Shown here in pieces: positions 17,588 to 26,140 of a DNA stretch of 36,494 bases. Each line of letters begins with the position of its first letter. Positions within the stretch are counted from its first letter, which is position 1. This DNA comes from Thermodesulfovibrionales bacterium. GTDB lineage: Bacteria > Nitrospirota > Thermodesulfovibrionia > Thermodesulfovibrionales > Dissulfurispiraceae. The notes beneath the pieces were generated by a model. It had not been told where the DNA came from. It ran no database searches and saw nothing but the letters and a program-made list of their open reading frames with translations. The position numbers and the translations under genes were made by a program. The stretch lies in assembly GCA_026415415.1 (NCBI GenBank), contig JAOAHE010000014.1:1-36494 (forward strand), read 5' to 3'.

Positions 17588-18227
17588 GTTTTTTGATTGG
17601 TTAGATAAACAATTTAAAATCCGAAGCCCACATAAAAGATTCTTTCAAAGAACTATCCCTCCAAATATAAACTATACTTATTGTTTTGGTGGGATAGCCT
17701 TTACTTATTTTCTCTTATTAGCTATGTCAGGTTTACTCCTTACTATTTACTACATACCAACAGAAAAAGAAGCATACAATAGTGTTTTGTTGATTACTAA
17801 TGAAGTACCCTTAGGCTGGGTCATAAGAGGTATACATAAATGGTCAGCATCCCTTTACATTACCTTTATTATTTTCCATGCTATTAGAGTCTTCCTATCA
17901 AGAGCTTATAAGCCACCAAGAGAGCTAAACTGGATGGTTGGTTCTTTAGCTTTTATAGCATCTATGGCTTCTGGCTTTACAGGTTATTTATTGCCTTGGG
18001 ATCAAAAAGCTTACTGGGCAACAGAGGTAGGAACATCTATGATCTCAACTATTCCTATAGCTGGAAAATATATAGCTTATTTAGTACGTGGAGACTCTCA
18101 TGTAAGTGCTAACACACTGCTGAGATTTTATGCTTTACATGTATTATATTTACCATTAATTACTATCTTTTTATTATGGGGGCACTTCCACATGATAAAA
18201 AGATTGGGTATAGCCTCAAAATACTAA
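17580..18227 (+). CDS. Cytochrome b6-like subunit (four-helix N-terminal half of cytochrome b)
   Basis: The 215-residue membrane protein holds the two b hemes of the quinol oxidase core. The four axial histidines are H86, H100, H187 and H202, the same numbers as plant cytochrome b6, with the 14-residue helix D spacing of the b6f type rather than 13 as in bc1. C35 matches the cysteine that binds the extra heme cn in b6f and in Bacillus homologues. G-x-x-L-P-W-D-Q-K-A-Y-W-A-T near 135-148 is the conserved Qo-side loop. The ATG at 17580 is chosen because it restores this numbering; an upstream in-frame ATG at 17523 lies well inside the Rieske gene. Confidence 0.93.
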   Translation: MSKFFDWLDKQFKIRSPHKRFFQRTIPPNINYTYCFGGIAFTYFLLLAMSGLLLTIYYIPTEKEAYNSVLLITNEVPLGWVIRGIHKWSASLYITFIIFHAIRVFLSRAYKPPRELNWMVGSLAFIASMASGFTGYLLPWDQKAYWATEVGTSMISTIPIAGKYIAYLVRGDSHVSANTLLRFYALHVLYLPLITIFLLWGHFHMIKRLGIASKY

Positions 18228-18232
18228 GTAAA

Positions 18233-18610
18233 GTGAAAGGTGAACCTAAAAAATTTTATCCAGACTATCTCTCAGAAATAATAGTTGTTATTACTATTGC
18301 CATTGAGGTCTTACTGATCCTTGTATTTTTAATGCCACCAACTATAGGAAGACCCATAGATCTCTCAAAACCCTTCCAAGCTATTCCTGAATGGTACTTT
18401 TTGTGGCTTTATAAGTTAGTCAGTTACTTCCACGGGCCCTTTATCTTTGTTGGAACGGTGATAATTCCCCTAATTTTTATATTTATACTCATAGCCCTTC
18501 CGTTCTTTGATAGAAGAAGAGGTGGTAGACTAATAGCTTCACTATTAGGATCAATTCTACTTCTTAGTTTTGTCATGCTAACTTTAATTAGTATAATAGA
18601 CCTTCAATAA
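18233..18610 (+). CDS. Subunit IV-like C-terminal half of cytochrome b
   Basis: The protein has three membrane helices and the Qo-site motif P-E-W-Y (with F-L-W-L-Y-K-L following) near residue 50. This matches the C-terminal half of cytochrome b (subunit IV/PetD). The K-F-Y-P-D-Y start, before the first helix, is typical of this subunit. Two starts are possible: ATG 18176, which overlaps the cytochrome b6 gene by 52 nt, and GTG 18233, 5 nt after its stop. I prefer GTG, but neither has a strong ribosome-binding site. It ends the operon. No cytochrome c1, f or diheme c subunit follows, so the electron acceptor must be encoded elsewhere. Confidence 0.85.
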   Translation: MKGEPKKFYPDYLSEIIVVITIAIEVLLILVFLMPPTIGRPIDLSKPFQAIPEWYFLWLYKLVSYFHGPFIFVGTVIIPLIFIFILIALPFFDRRRGGRLIASLLGSILLLSFVMLTLISIIDLQ

Positions 18611-18959
18611 TAAAAGTACTTATTTCAAAGAAACTCTAAGACGATAAAAATTACACTTACAAATATAATTGAAAGAAATTTATAAACTTAAATTACAAAA
18701 ATTAATTTTATTAATTACTTTTTAAAACATAAGGCACAAAAACCAATAAGTTTCGTGTCAATAAATAAAGAATCTTATAGTTTTACAAAAAATATAACAT
18801 CTTAAAATTCCCCTTAAATAATAATTTAAGTACTTTTAAGCAAATTTAATGTTTTTCAGTAATCGCTAATATAATATATATATAGCTTTATAGTTATTTA
18901 ATTTAAAGCCTGATAGAAAGGCTTGATTATTAAAATTAATTTTTGTATTCTTTATAAAA
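18611..18959. other. 349-nt AT-rich gap, no gene seen
   Basis: No coding frame or RNA gene is recognisable. The one local structure is a small hairpin AAGCC/GGCTT (18906-18924) without a T-tract, about 35 nt before the amidase start. A promoter for the amidase gene should lie here but none is clear. Confidence 0.5.
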
Positions 18960-19997
18960 ATGCTTAAAAACCTCAATAAAGTTAACTATTCTCCCTTATT
19001 AGTTACTATTACTGTAAGTATAATTTTTTTCTTTGTGATACAAAGTGAGGAGTCTGCTGGAATTTATGAAAAAATCCATGTCAATGTCTTAAAACAAGAA
19101 GTTACAACCAAAATAGTTTTTTCGGTTAGATCCAAAGAGGTATTGGAAAATACCACTGTGTCGCTTTCAGAAAAAAAAGTTATAAAAGTGAACTTTCCCA
19201 ATCCATCAACTTTCACTATTGAAAAATCTGATAAAGAACACAGCTTACCATTAGGTGAAGGTTTTATAGAAATAACTTCTAATGTCAGAATGATGCCAGG
19301 GACAAACTTTTGTCTCATTCAAGTAGAAAATACAGAAAGCATAAAAACTTTCAAGTCTATTTCTGATTTAAAATTAATTATCGATATATTTCCAGAAAAA
19401 CAAAAGATTAAAGCTGAACCGCTCAAAAAAATAACCCCTCAGCAGATTAATCAGTTTAAAAGATCTATCTCATCTATAGTAATAGACCCAGGTCATGGTG
19501 GCTATGATAGAGGAATTTACAATGATGAGTACCGTGAAAAAGATATCGTTCTTAATATAGGAAGAGAGATTGCTAAATCCTTAGCTGCTAAGGATAAGAA
19601 GGTATTTATTACAAGAAAAGTAGACCAGAGATTACCACTGAAAGAAAGAATTTCCATAGCAAACAGTAAGATGCCAGATTTATTCATAAGCTTACATCTA
19701 TCTTTGTCTGAAGAGGGCTTTATTTATAGTTTTGATAATTCAAAGGATTACAATGAATCTAAAGCAAAAATAGCAAATGAAATTGCTATAAATATTGTTA
19801 ATAATCTAAAAAAAGACTTAGAGATTGATATGAAACATGAAGAACTGCCATTACCACTTTTAATTTATACTAAATCCCCAGCGCTATTAATTGAACTACC
19901 CCATTTTAAAAAATTTTCTTACAAAGACAAAGAAAAAGAAAGATTATTAATTAATTCAATTATAAAAAGTTTTACTCTTAAAACGACAGAAAATTAA
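18960..19997 (+). CDS. N-acetylmuramoyl-L-alanine amidase (AMIN plus Amidase_3 type)
   Basis: This periplasmic zinc amidase cleaves the stem peptide from muramic acid. The 345-residue protein has an N-terminal hydrophobic signal/anchor (about 12-28), a beta-rich AMIN-like targeting domain (about 35-150) and an Amidase_3 domain from S-I-V-I-D-P-G-H-G-G (about 172-181). Zinc ligands can be matched: H in DPGHGG, E in Y-R-E-K-D-I-V, H in S-L-H-L-S, and the late catalytic E in L-I-E-L-P-H. The S-L-H-L-S-L segment departs from the usual S-I-H-A-N-A. The start is ATG 18960, with no strong ribosome-binding site. A GerMN-domain gene follows directly. Confidence 0.9.
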   Translation: MLKNLNKVNYSPLLVTITVSIIFFFVIQSEESAGIYEKIHVNVLKQEVTTKIVFSVRSKEVLENTTVSLSEKKVIKVNFPNPSTFTIEKSDKEHSLPLGEGFIEITSNVRMMPGTNFCLIQVENTESIKTFKSISDLKLIIDIFPEKQKIKAEPLKKITPQQINQFKRSISSIVIDPGHGGYDRGIYNDEYREKDIVLNIGREIAKSLAAKDKKVFITRKVDQRLPLKERISIANSKMPDLFISLHLSLSEEGFIYSFDNSKDYNESKAKIANEIAINIVNNLKKDLEIDMKHEELPLPLLIYTKSPALLIELPHFKKFSYKDKEKERLLINSIIKSFTLKTTEN

Positions 19998-19998
19998 A

Positions 19999-20544
19999 AT
20001 GCTGAAGCTAAAAAACCTAATTATTGTATTTTTAACCTTAGTTTTAGCTTTCTTAGCTGGATGGTTTACAACAAAATATTATTTAATTGATGATAAGTCC
20101 AACCAACCTCAATTTAGCGAAAAAAAAGAAACCTCTCAAAAAAACCTATCTGCATCAGGTCAAACAAAAATAGTTAAGATCTATATACCTGTCGATCACT
20201 CTATAGAAACAAAGGAAATTACTATAAATGCTGATTACCTAATTATAAATTTAGCTGAAGAGCTAATTAAAGAATTTTTAAAAGAGCTTAAATATGACAC
20301 AAACAAAACCAAATTGCTTGGAGTATATAGAGATAGTCACAATAACTTTTATATAGACCTTTCTGATGATATAAGAAGATATTTCTTGGCTGATGCAAAA
20401 TATGAGTATAATTTTTATCAGGCATTTGTTAAAACCATAACTGAGAACATTGATTCAGTTGGAGAGGTAAAACTCTTGGTAGAAGGTAAAGAAATTGAAA
20501 GCCTTGGAGGTCATTTCTTTACTTCATATAAAATAGGGCAGTAA
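19999..20544 (+). CDS. GerMN-domain membrane-anchored protein
   Basis: The 181-residue protein has an N-terminal membrane helix (about 6-24), a Ser/Lys/Gln-rich linker (about 33-55) and one GerMN domain. The domain is recognised by V-x-I-Y-I-P, N-F-Y-I-D-L-S-D, and the terminal V-K-L-L-V-E-G-K-E-I-E-S-L-G-G-H. GerMN domains are known from Bacillus GerM and from non-sporulating bacteria, where they accompany cell-wall amidases. The ATG lies 1 nt after the amidase stop, so the pair is almost certainly co-translated, implying a role in wall remodelling. The exact function is unknown. Confidence 0.82.
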   Translation: MLKLKNLIIVFLTLVLAFLAGWFTTKYYLIDDKSNQPQFSEKKETSQKNLSASGQTKIVKIYIPVDHSIETKEITINADYLIINLAEELIKEFLKELKYDTNKTKLLGVYRDSHNNFYIDLSDDIRRYFLADAKYEYNFYQAFVKTITENIDSVGEVKLLVEGKEIESLGGHFFTSYKIGQ

Positions 20545-20560
20545 TAAAACCTTAGGAAGA

Positions 20561-20595
20561 TGTCTTCCCCCCTTACTGGAATAGAGGGGAAGACA
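20561..20595. repeat. C/G-rich hairpin between convergent genes, possible terminator
   Basis: A perfect 10-bp stem pairs 20561-20570 (TGTCTTCCCC) with 20586-20595 (GGGGAAGACA) around a 15-nt loop. It lies 16 nt after the GerMN gene and before the convergent glnA end. No T-run follows in either direction. The C/G-rich arms resemble the dispersed hairpins at 680-718 and 35825-35871, though the match is looser. Confidence 0.55.
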
Positions 20596-20698
20596 GATAT
20601 GATTCAAGAAAGTCTTATTGAAGTTGAAAGTTTAAGCTCAGCAATATCTCTTTAGTTATTGACTAAAACTAATGTATCTTAAACCCTTTAGCAGTCTA

Positions 20699-22111
20699 TT
20701 AAATATCATAATATAAGAAGAACTCATATGGATGAGGCCTTAATCTTAAAGCATCTACCTCTCTTGTTCTCTTATACTCTATCCAAGTTTCTATAGCGTC
20801 TGATGTGAAAACATCACCTTTCATCAAAAACTCATGATCTTCTTCCAGATAACCTAACGCCTCCTCAAGACTGCCTGGCATAGTTGGGACAGTAGCAAGC
20901 TCTTCGGGACCTAACTCATATATATCTTTGTCTAAGGGTTCACCAGGGTGTATCTTATTTTCAATCCCGTCTAACCCAGCCATTAGCATAGCAGAAAAAG
21001 CCAAATAAGCATTACAAGATGGGTCAGGGAATCTTACCTCTATTCTTTTGGCTTTAGGACTTGGCGAATAGGTTGGTATCCGTATAGCTGCAGAACGATT
21101 TCTGGCAGAATAGGCTAAGTTTACAGGTGCTTCAAAACCTGGTGTAAGTCTTTTATATGAATTGGTAGTGGGATTAGTAAGAGCAGCTAAAGCCTTAGCA
21201 TGCTTAAGTATACCACCAATGTAATAAAGAGCTAACTCGCTTAATCCTGCGTAATCACTCCCTGCAAAAAGAGGCTTTCCATCTTTCCAGATACTTTGAT
21301 GAGTATGCATCCCTGAGCCATTATCACCAAAAATAGGCTTAGGCATAAAAGTAACAGTCTTATTATAACGCCTTGCAACATTTTTAATTATATATTTAAA
21401 TAGCATAAGCTTATCAGCCATTCTAACCAATGAGTCATATCTCATATCTATTTCTGCTTGTCCAGCAGTAGCAACCTCATGATGTTCTCTTTCTACATAG
21501 ATGCCACACTTTTGCATTTCCACTACCATTTCTATTCTCATATTAACAAGACTGTCAGTTGGTGGCACTGGAAAGTACCCCTCTTTATGCCGAGGCTTAT
21601 ATCCCAGATTAGGATTTTCTACTCTACCTGAGTTCCAGATACCTTCTACCGAGTCGATGTAATAATAACCGCTATAAGAGTTCTGATCATACCGAATATC
21701 ATCAAAGATAAAGAACTCTGCTTCAGGTCCCATATAAACTGTATCACCTATTCCGGTTGATTTTAAGTAAGCCTCTGCTTTTTGAGCTATATAACGTGGG
21801 TCTCTTGAATAAAATTCCTTTGTTATGGGATCAACAATATTGCATATTAAACTTATAGTGGGTTCTTTAATAAAAGGATCAATAAAAGCCGTTGTTGGGT
21901 CAGGTATAATTAGCATATCTGAGGTGTGAATCGCCTGCCACCCTCTTATAGAAGAACCATCAAATCCAAGACCTTCTTCAAAAACCTGCTCTGTCAATTC
22001 GGATATAGGCACAGAAAAATGCTGCCATATCCCAGGAAAATCAAGAAACTTAAAATTTGCCATTACCGCATTCTTTTCCCTTGCCATTTTTATTACATCT
22101 TTTGGTGTCAT
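20699..22111 (-). CDS. glnA: Glutamine synthetase, type I
   Basis: GlnA makes glutamine from glutamate, ammonia and ATP, as a dodecamer in the cytoplasm. The 470-residue length matches the GSI-beta group. Key segments are [10 protein letters not shown] near 50, G-P-E-A-E-F-F-I-F, the [12 protein letters not shown]-binding stretch near 265-273 and the R-x-P-D/S-P region. The D-I-Y-E-L-G-P-E-E segment aligns with the adenylylated tyrosine site of E. coli GS, so control by adenylylation is plausible. An ideal AGGAGG precedes the ATG at 22111. It lies 63 nt downstream of glnB and is probably co-transcribed with it. Confidence 0.97.
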   Translation of the reverse strand: MTPKDVIKMAREKNAVMANFKFLDFPGIWQHFSVPISELTEQVFEEGLGFDGSSIRGWQAIHTSDMLIIPDPTTAFIDPFIKEPTISLICNIVDPITKEFYSRDPRYIAQKAEAYLKSTGIGDTVYMGPEAEFFIFDDIRYDQNSYSGYYYIDSVEGIWNSGRVENPNLGYKPRHKEGYFPVPPTDSLVNMRIEMVVEMQKCGIYVEREHHEVATAGQAEIDMRYDSLVRMADKLMLFKYIIKNVARRYNKTVTFMPKPIFGDNGSGMHTHQSIWKDGKPLFAGSDYAGLSELALYYIGGILKHAKALAALTNPTTNSYKRLTPGFEAPVNLAYSARNRSAAIRIPTYSPSPKAKRIEVRFPDPSCNAYLAFSAMLMAGLDGIENKIHPGEPLDKDIYELGPEELATVPTMPGSLEEALGYLEEDHEFLMKGDVFTSDAIETWIEYKRTREVDALRLRPHPYEFFLYYDI

Positions 22112-22174
22112 AAATCCTCCTAATCAATTTTTTTCTTAAATAAACAAGCTACTAAGCTTTAATTTAAACATAGT

Positions 22175-22522
<348 letters not shown>

Positions 22523-22550
22523 TTAATTTCAACCTAATATAAACTTTTAT

Positions 22551-22566
22551 AACAATTAATGTGCCT
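22551..22566 (-). promoter_or_regulatory. Candidate sigma54 promoter of glnB-glnA
   Basis: Read on the minus strand, AGGCAC-N5-TTGTT matches the sigma54 consensus TGGCAC-N5-TTGCW with correct spacing and the invariant GG, but has T instead of C in the -12 GC. It lies about 40 nt before the glnB start. sigma54 control is common for glnBA in proteobacteria. The mismatch keeps confidence low. Confidence 0.35.
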
Positions 22567-22902
22567 GAACATAAAAGCTTTATTTAAGCCACATATTCTA
22601 TTTATAAGAATTTTTTTTGCTAAAAAAATATGCATTACATGCTTAAAAAATGAGCACTAATTAAATTTAAGATTATACCTTATAATCAAAGATCTTCCCT
22701 TTTTCAACTGTCTATGCTTTTTGAAAAACATTGAAGTAATTTAGTATTTAGGCTTTATTTAAAAAAACTAATGACTGACAAAACAGAGATAACTTCTTAG
22801 GCTGAAATGAAAGGCTTTTTAACTGCTTTTTAACTTAAGAAATAAATCTTCCTCTATGGATAATTAAAACTACAAATTGTCCCAATAAACTCGGCTCTGA
22901 AG

Positions 22903-22908
22903 TATAAT
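22903..22908 (+). promoter_or_regulatory. -10 element (TATAAT) before the small membrane protein gene
   Basis: A perfect TATAAT sits 38 nt before the preferred ATG at 22947. The best -35 candidate (TTGTCC, 22877-22882) is 20 nt away, which is long. The element would start transcription near 22914, after the alternative TTG start at 22911, supporting the ATG. Confidence 0.4.
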
Positions 22909-22946
22909 ACTTGAAAAGAATCAACGAGATAATTTTAGGGGCTCAG

Positions 22947-23225
22947 ATGGAAATAAAATTTAATAAAAAAAATTATCTGATAAATAAAGAAAAAATTCTC
23001 AATGAAATATTAAAAGTAAAAGGGTTAATGAGTCTATTGATGAAGAAAAGAAACACAGGTAAGAGCTGGACAAAGTACGAGTTAGCAAAAATTAAATATC
23101 ATTTTAAAGCTATATCAAAATCCATCCCTTTTTTTATTGTCTTTCTTCTGCCAGGCGGCATGTTGTTACTAAGTATTCTCGCACTTTATCTGGATAGAAG
23201 AAAAAAGAAAAGAAGATCCTTTTAA
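22947..23225 (+). CDS. Small membrane protein, possibly LETM1-like
   Basis: A 92-residue protein with a basic helical N-terminal half and one hydrophobic segment (about 60-80) containing P-F-F-I-V-F-L-L-P-G-G-M-L-L-L-S, then a strongly basic tail R-R-K-K-K-R-R. The L-P-G-G-x-L-L-L core after a helical K/E-rich segment recalls LETM1-like ribosome-binding membrane proteins, but the match is by eye and weak. The ATG at 22947 has AGGGG five nt upstream and is preferred over the TTG at 22911. It converges on argB with a gap of only 7 nt. The function is unknown. Confidence 0.65.
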   Translation: MEIKFNKKNYLINKEKILNEILKVKGLMSLLMKKRNTGKSWTKYELAKIKYHFKAISKSIPFFIVFLLPGGMLLLSILALYLDRRKKKRRSF

Positions 23226-23232
23226 ACTAAGC

Positions 23233-24111
23233 TTAATTAACTATCTCTGTACCTACACCTTCCTTTGTAAAGATTTCCAAAAGTAAACAATGAGGTATCC
23301 TTCCATCAATTATATGTATTTTCCTTACACCCCTCCGTAAAGCTGAGATGCAAGACTGTACCTTAGGTAGCATTCCCCCACTTATTATTCCTTCATCTAT
23401 CAATTGGTTGAGGGTTTCCTTATTTATTGAAGATATAACATTTCCAGTTTTATCTTTAATACCCGGCACATCTGTCAATATAATAAGCTTTTCAGCATTA
23501 ATTGCTGAAGCTACTGCCGAAGCTACATAATCAGCATTAATATTATAGGTTTCTCCTTTTTCACCGAAACCAATAGGGGAGATAACAGGGATAAAACCTC
23601 CCTTCTGAAGAGTCTCTAATATCTGAGGATCTATATATTCAATATCACCTACATAACCTAAATCAATATAATCTTCATATCCCTTTGAGTCCATCGTTTT
23701 AATAATCTTTTTCTTAGCTTTGATAAGATAACCATCTTTACCACTTAAGCCTACAGCTTTTCCACCATGCTTATTTATCAAAGCAACAATTTCTTTGTTA
23801 ATAAGTCCCCCTAAAACCATCTCAACAATATCCATAGTCTCTTTATCAGTTACCCTTTGTCCTTGAATGAAAATAGGTTCTTTGCCCAGTTTTTTCATGG
23901 TTTCAGAGATTTTAGGTCCACCACCATGAATAATAATAGGCATTATCCCAATAAAATTAAAAAGTACAATATCCTTAGCAAAAGTAGTCTTGAGACTATT
24001 ATCTACTTGTGCTGCACCCCCGTACTTAATTACAAAAGTCTTCCCATAAAAGTTCCTTATAAAAGGTAAGGATTCAATTAATATATTTGCTTTTTCAACC
24101 AGACTTTCCAT
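23233..24111 (-). CDS. argB: Acetylglutamate kinase
   Basis: ArgB phosphorylates N-acetylglutamate, the second step of arginine synthesis; its product is the substrate of ArgC at 1767. The 292-residue protein shows F-V-I-K-Y-G-G-A-A near 26-34, the I-I-H-G-G-G-P-K-I signature near 60-68, and the [11 protein letters not shown] substrate segment. The late [14 protein letters not shown] and H-I-I-D-G-R-I-P-H motifs are also present. It lies 27 nt downstream of moaC and may be the third gene of the activator-moaC-argB unit. In other bacteria, PII can bind this enzyme. Confidence 0.97.
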   Translation of the reverse strand: MESLVEKANILIESLPFIRNFYGKTFVIKYGGAAQVDNSLKTTFAKDIVLFNFIGIMPIIIHGGGPKISETMKKLGKEPIFIQGQRVTDKETMDIVEMVLGGLINKEIVALINKHGGKAVGLSGKDGYLIKAKKKIIKTMDSKGYEDYIDLGYVGDIEYIDPQILETLQKGGFIPVISPIGFGEKGETYNINADYVASAVASAINAEKLIILTDVPGIKDKTGNVISSINKETLNQLIDEGIISGGMLPKVQSCISALRRGVRKIHIIDGRIPHCLLLEIFTKEGVGTEIVN

Positions 24112-24138
24112 CTTTACTCCATTTCTTTTATCTTTAAA

Positions 24139-24612
24139 TCAAAGTCTTTTAAAATCCCCACTTGTTCCGCCACTTTTCTCCAAAAGCATTATATTTGTTA
24201 TCAACATTTCTTTATCTATTGCTTTACACATGTCATAAATTGTAAGTGCTGCAACGCTAACAGCAGTAAGTGCCTCCATCTCCACACCTGTCTGACCTAC
24301 ACATTTAACCGTCGCTTCAATATCAATCTTCTTTTCCTCATCAACTATTTTAAAATCTAAGGAAACTGAAGACAGATTTAAGTTATGGCATAAAGGTATT
24401 AATTCTGATACCTTTTTTGCTGCCATTATTCCAGCTACTCTTGATACTGATAAAACATCTCCCTTTTTAATCGCACCATCCTTGATTGCCTTTAAGGTTT
24501 GCTCTTTCATGTATATAGAGGCTTTTGCGATTGCCCTTCTTGAGGATATAGGTTTATCCCCAATATCAACCATAATAGCATTACCCTTATCATCAATATG
24601 GGTCAGCTTCAT
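24139..24612 (-). CDS. moaC: Cyclic pyranopterin monophosphate synthase
   Basis: MoaC acts with the radical-SAM enzyme MoaA to make cyclic pyranopterin monophosphate, the first intermediate of molybdenum cofactor. The 157-residue length is standard. The start L-T-H-I-D-D-K-G-N-A-x-M-V-D, the I-P-L-C-H-N-L motif near 73-79, the G-V-E-M-E-A-L-T-A-V segment near 113-122 and the D-M-C-K-A-I-D-K lysine motif are all present. GGAGG precedes the ATG. It sits 17 nt after the sigma54 activator gene. A MobB-like gene occurs at 27782, but moaA and moeA are not in the window. Confidence 0.96.
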   Translation of the reverse strand: MKLTHIDDKGNAIMVDIGDKPISSRRAIAKASIYMKEQTLKAIKDGAIKKGDVLSVSRVAGIMAAKKVSELIPLCHNLNLSSVSLDFKIVDEEKKIDIEATVKCVGQTGVEMEALTAVSVAALTIYDMCKAIDKEMLITNIMLLEKSGGTSGDFKRL

Positions 24613-24629
24613 CTTACCTCCAAAAGGTC

Positions 24630-25982
24630 CTACAGTATATTATACTCTTTCATCAATTTCCAAAGAGTCACTCTACTTACACCAAGGTGCTTTGCTGAAA
24701 GTGTTCTGTTGCCATTAAATCTTGATAGAGCAGAAAGCACTTGTGCTCTATCTAATTTAAATTTTGTAGCAATAGGATAATTTTTATCAGGTCTGGTAAA
24801 AATATACTCTGGTAAATCAGTTATATCAATAGTTTCATCTCTTGTAGTCATAGCCGCATACTCAATAGCATTAATTAACTGTCTAACATTGCCAGGCCAA
24901 TAGTAAGCTTCTAAAGCCTCCATAGCGGCTGGGCTTATCCTTTTTATATTTTTATTATTTAGCAGATTAGCCCTTTCAAGGTAATGAGTCAATAACAATG
25001 GGATATCTTCTCTTCTTTCCCTTAAAGGTGGAACTTTTATAGGAATTACATTTAACCTATAGTATAAATCTTCTCTAAACTGGCCTGTTTGAATAAGCTG
25101 TAAGATGTTTTTATTTGTGGCTGTTATAAACCGAGTGTCAATAGGAATTGGTTTTATATCCCCTACTCTTTCAATTTCTCTTTCTTGAATGACACGCAAA
25201 ATTTTTATCTGCACCGAATAGGGCATATCCCCTATCTCATCCAAAAAAATACTACCTCTATTAGCTGCCTCAAACCTACCTACCCTATCTCTTATGGCTC
25301 CTGTAAAAGCACCTTTTACATGTCCAAAAAGTTCACTTTCCATCAAATATTCATTTAAAGCAGCACAATTAACTTTTATAAAAGGATGCTTACTGCGTTT
25401 GCTCAGTTTATGAATTGCATGAGCAACAAGCTCTTTGCCTGTTCCACTTTCTCCAAAAATTATAATGCTTGCATCACTTTGAGAGGCATTTTTTATCTGA
25501 TCAAATAATAATCTCATTGGTGAGCTACTACCAATCATCCCCATAAAACCATACTCATGTTTTAATTCACTTCTAAGCCTTTCAACTTCTACCTCTTTCA
25601 TGTGTAGATTAGTAATATCCGTCATTACCTCAACCGCACCAATAGGTTTCCCCTTTTTATCCTTTAATACAACAGCATTTTTTAGAATATGCACTTCCCT
25701 ACCATCTTTTGAGATAATTAAACACCTTTTATCACTAATACAACCAGAATCAAATAACTTACATTTCTTCTGTTTCTGACCAGATACATTAATAACACAT
25801 GAACTTGAATTTAAAATAGTACAAGATTTACCAAGTACTTCCTCAGTCTTAAACCCTGTGATCTTTTCAGCCGCTCTATTGAAAAAAAGGATGTTCCCTT
25901 CATTATTTACTACCATCAATCCTTCTGACATGGTCTCTAAAATGCTTTTCAAAAAATAACTATCAGTTAATAGTGATTTCAT
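24630..25982 (-). CDS. PAS-domain sigma54-dependent transcriptional activator
   Basis: The 450-residue protein joins an N-terminal PAS domain (about 10-120), a linker, an AAA+ domain (about 145-370) and a Fis-type HTH at the end (about 420-448). The AAA+ domain has Walker A G-E-S-G-T-G-K-E, the sigma54-contact loop G-A-F-T-G-A, Walker B I-F-L-D-E-I-G-D and W-P-G-N-V-R-Q-L. No receiver domain is present, so it senses its signal directly. The PAS region carries five cysteines (C54, C62, C74, C81, C87), suggesting a metal, heme or thiol-based sensor. It is divergent from the rhodanese selenoprotein gene; repeated half-sites overlap its start. It may control that gene and itself. Confidence 0.93.
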   Translation of the reverse strand: MKSLLTDSYFLKSILETMSEGLMVVNNEGNILFFNRAAEKITGFKTEEVLGKSCTILNSSSCVINVSGQKQKKCKLFDSGCISDKRCLIISKDGREVHILKNAVVLKDKKGKPIGAVEVMTDITNLHMKEVEVERLRSELKHEYGFMGMIGSSSPMRLLFDQIKNASQSDASIIIFGESGTGKELVAHAIHKLSKRSKHPFIKVNCAALNEYLMESELFGHVKGAFTGAIRDRVGRFEAANRGSIFLDEIGDMPYSVQIKILRVIQEREIERVGDIKPIPIDTRFITATNKNILQLIQTGQFREDLYYRLNVIPIKVPPLRERREDIPLLLTHYLERANLLNNKNIKRISPAAMEALEAYYWPGNVRQLINAIEYAAMTTRDETIDITDLPEYIFTRPDKNYPIATKFKLDRAQVLSALSRFNGNRTLSAKHLGVSRVTLWKLMKEYNIL

Positions 25983-26021
25983 TGTTAATATATGTTAACA
26001 TAAATATTAACAATATTAACA
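25981..26021. promoter_or_regulatory. Four-copy TGTTAAYAT half-site cluster, probable activator enhancer/operator
   Basis: TGTTAATAT (25983-25991) and TGTTAACAT (25993-26001) are followed by two inverted copies, ATATTAACA (26004-26012 and 26013-26021). The cluster contains a perfect 12-bp palindrome TATGTTAACATA (25991-26002) and an 11-bp inverted repeat (25981-25991 with 26004-26014). It sits 63 nt upstream of the sigma54 promoter of the rhodanese gene, a usual enhancer distance, and overlaps the activator start codon, so it could also give autorepression. Confidence 0.65.
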
Positions 26022-26083
26022 CTTTGAAATAATGCAACTAACATATCTTTAAATTATTATAAGCAGTTAGCGATTTAATTACA

Positions 26084-26099
26084 TGGTATGTTTTTTGCT
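26084..26099 (+). promoter_or_regulatory. sigma54 (-24/-12) promoter of the rhodanese selenoprotein gene
   Basis: TGGTAT-N5-TTGCT fits the sigma54 consensus TGGCAC-N5-TTGCW, with the invariant GG (26085-26086) and GC (26097-26098) at exact spacing. Transcription should start near 26110, leaving a leader of about 30 nt with an AAAGGAG ribosome-binding site before the ATG at 26141. A sigma54 activator gene lies divergently beside it. Confidence 0.75.
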
Positions 26100-26140
26100 A
26101 CTAATGATTAATAAATCTAAAAAGAAAGGAGATTTAAAAA

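Noticed and set aside
18906-18924. AAGCC/GGCTT hairpin before the amidase gene as a terminator or riboswitch
   Set aside because: Stem of only five pairs, no T-tract, and nothing resembling a known riboswitch core.
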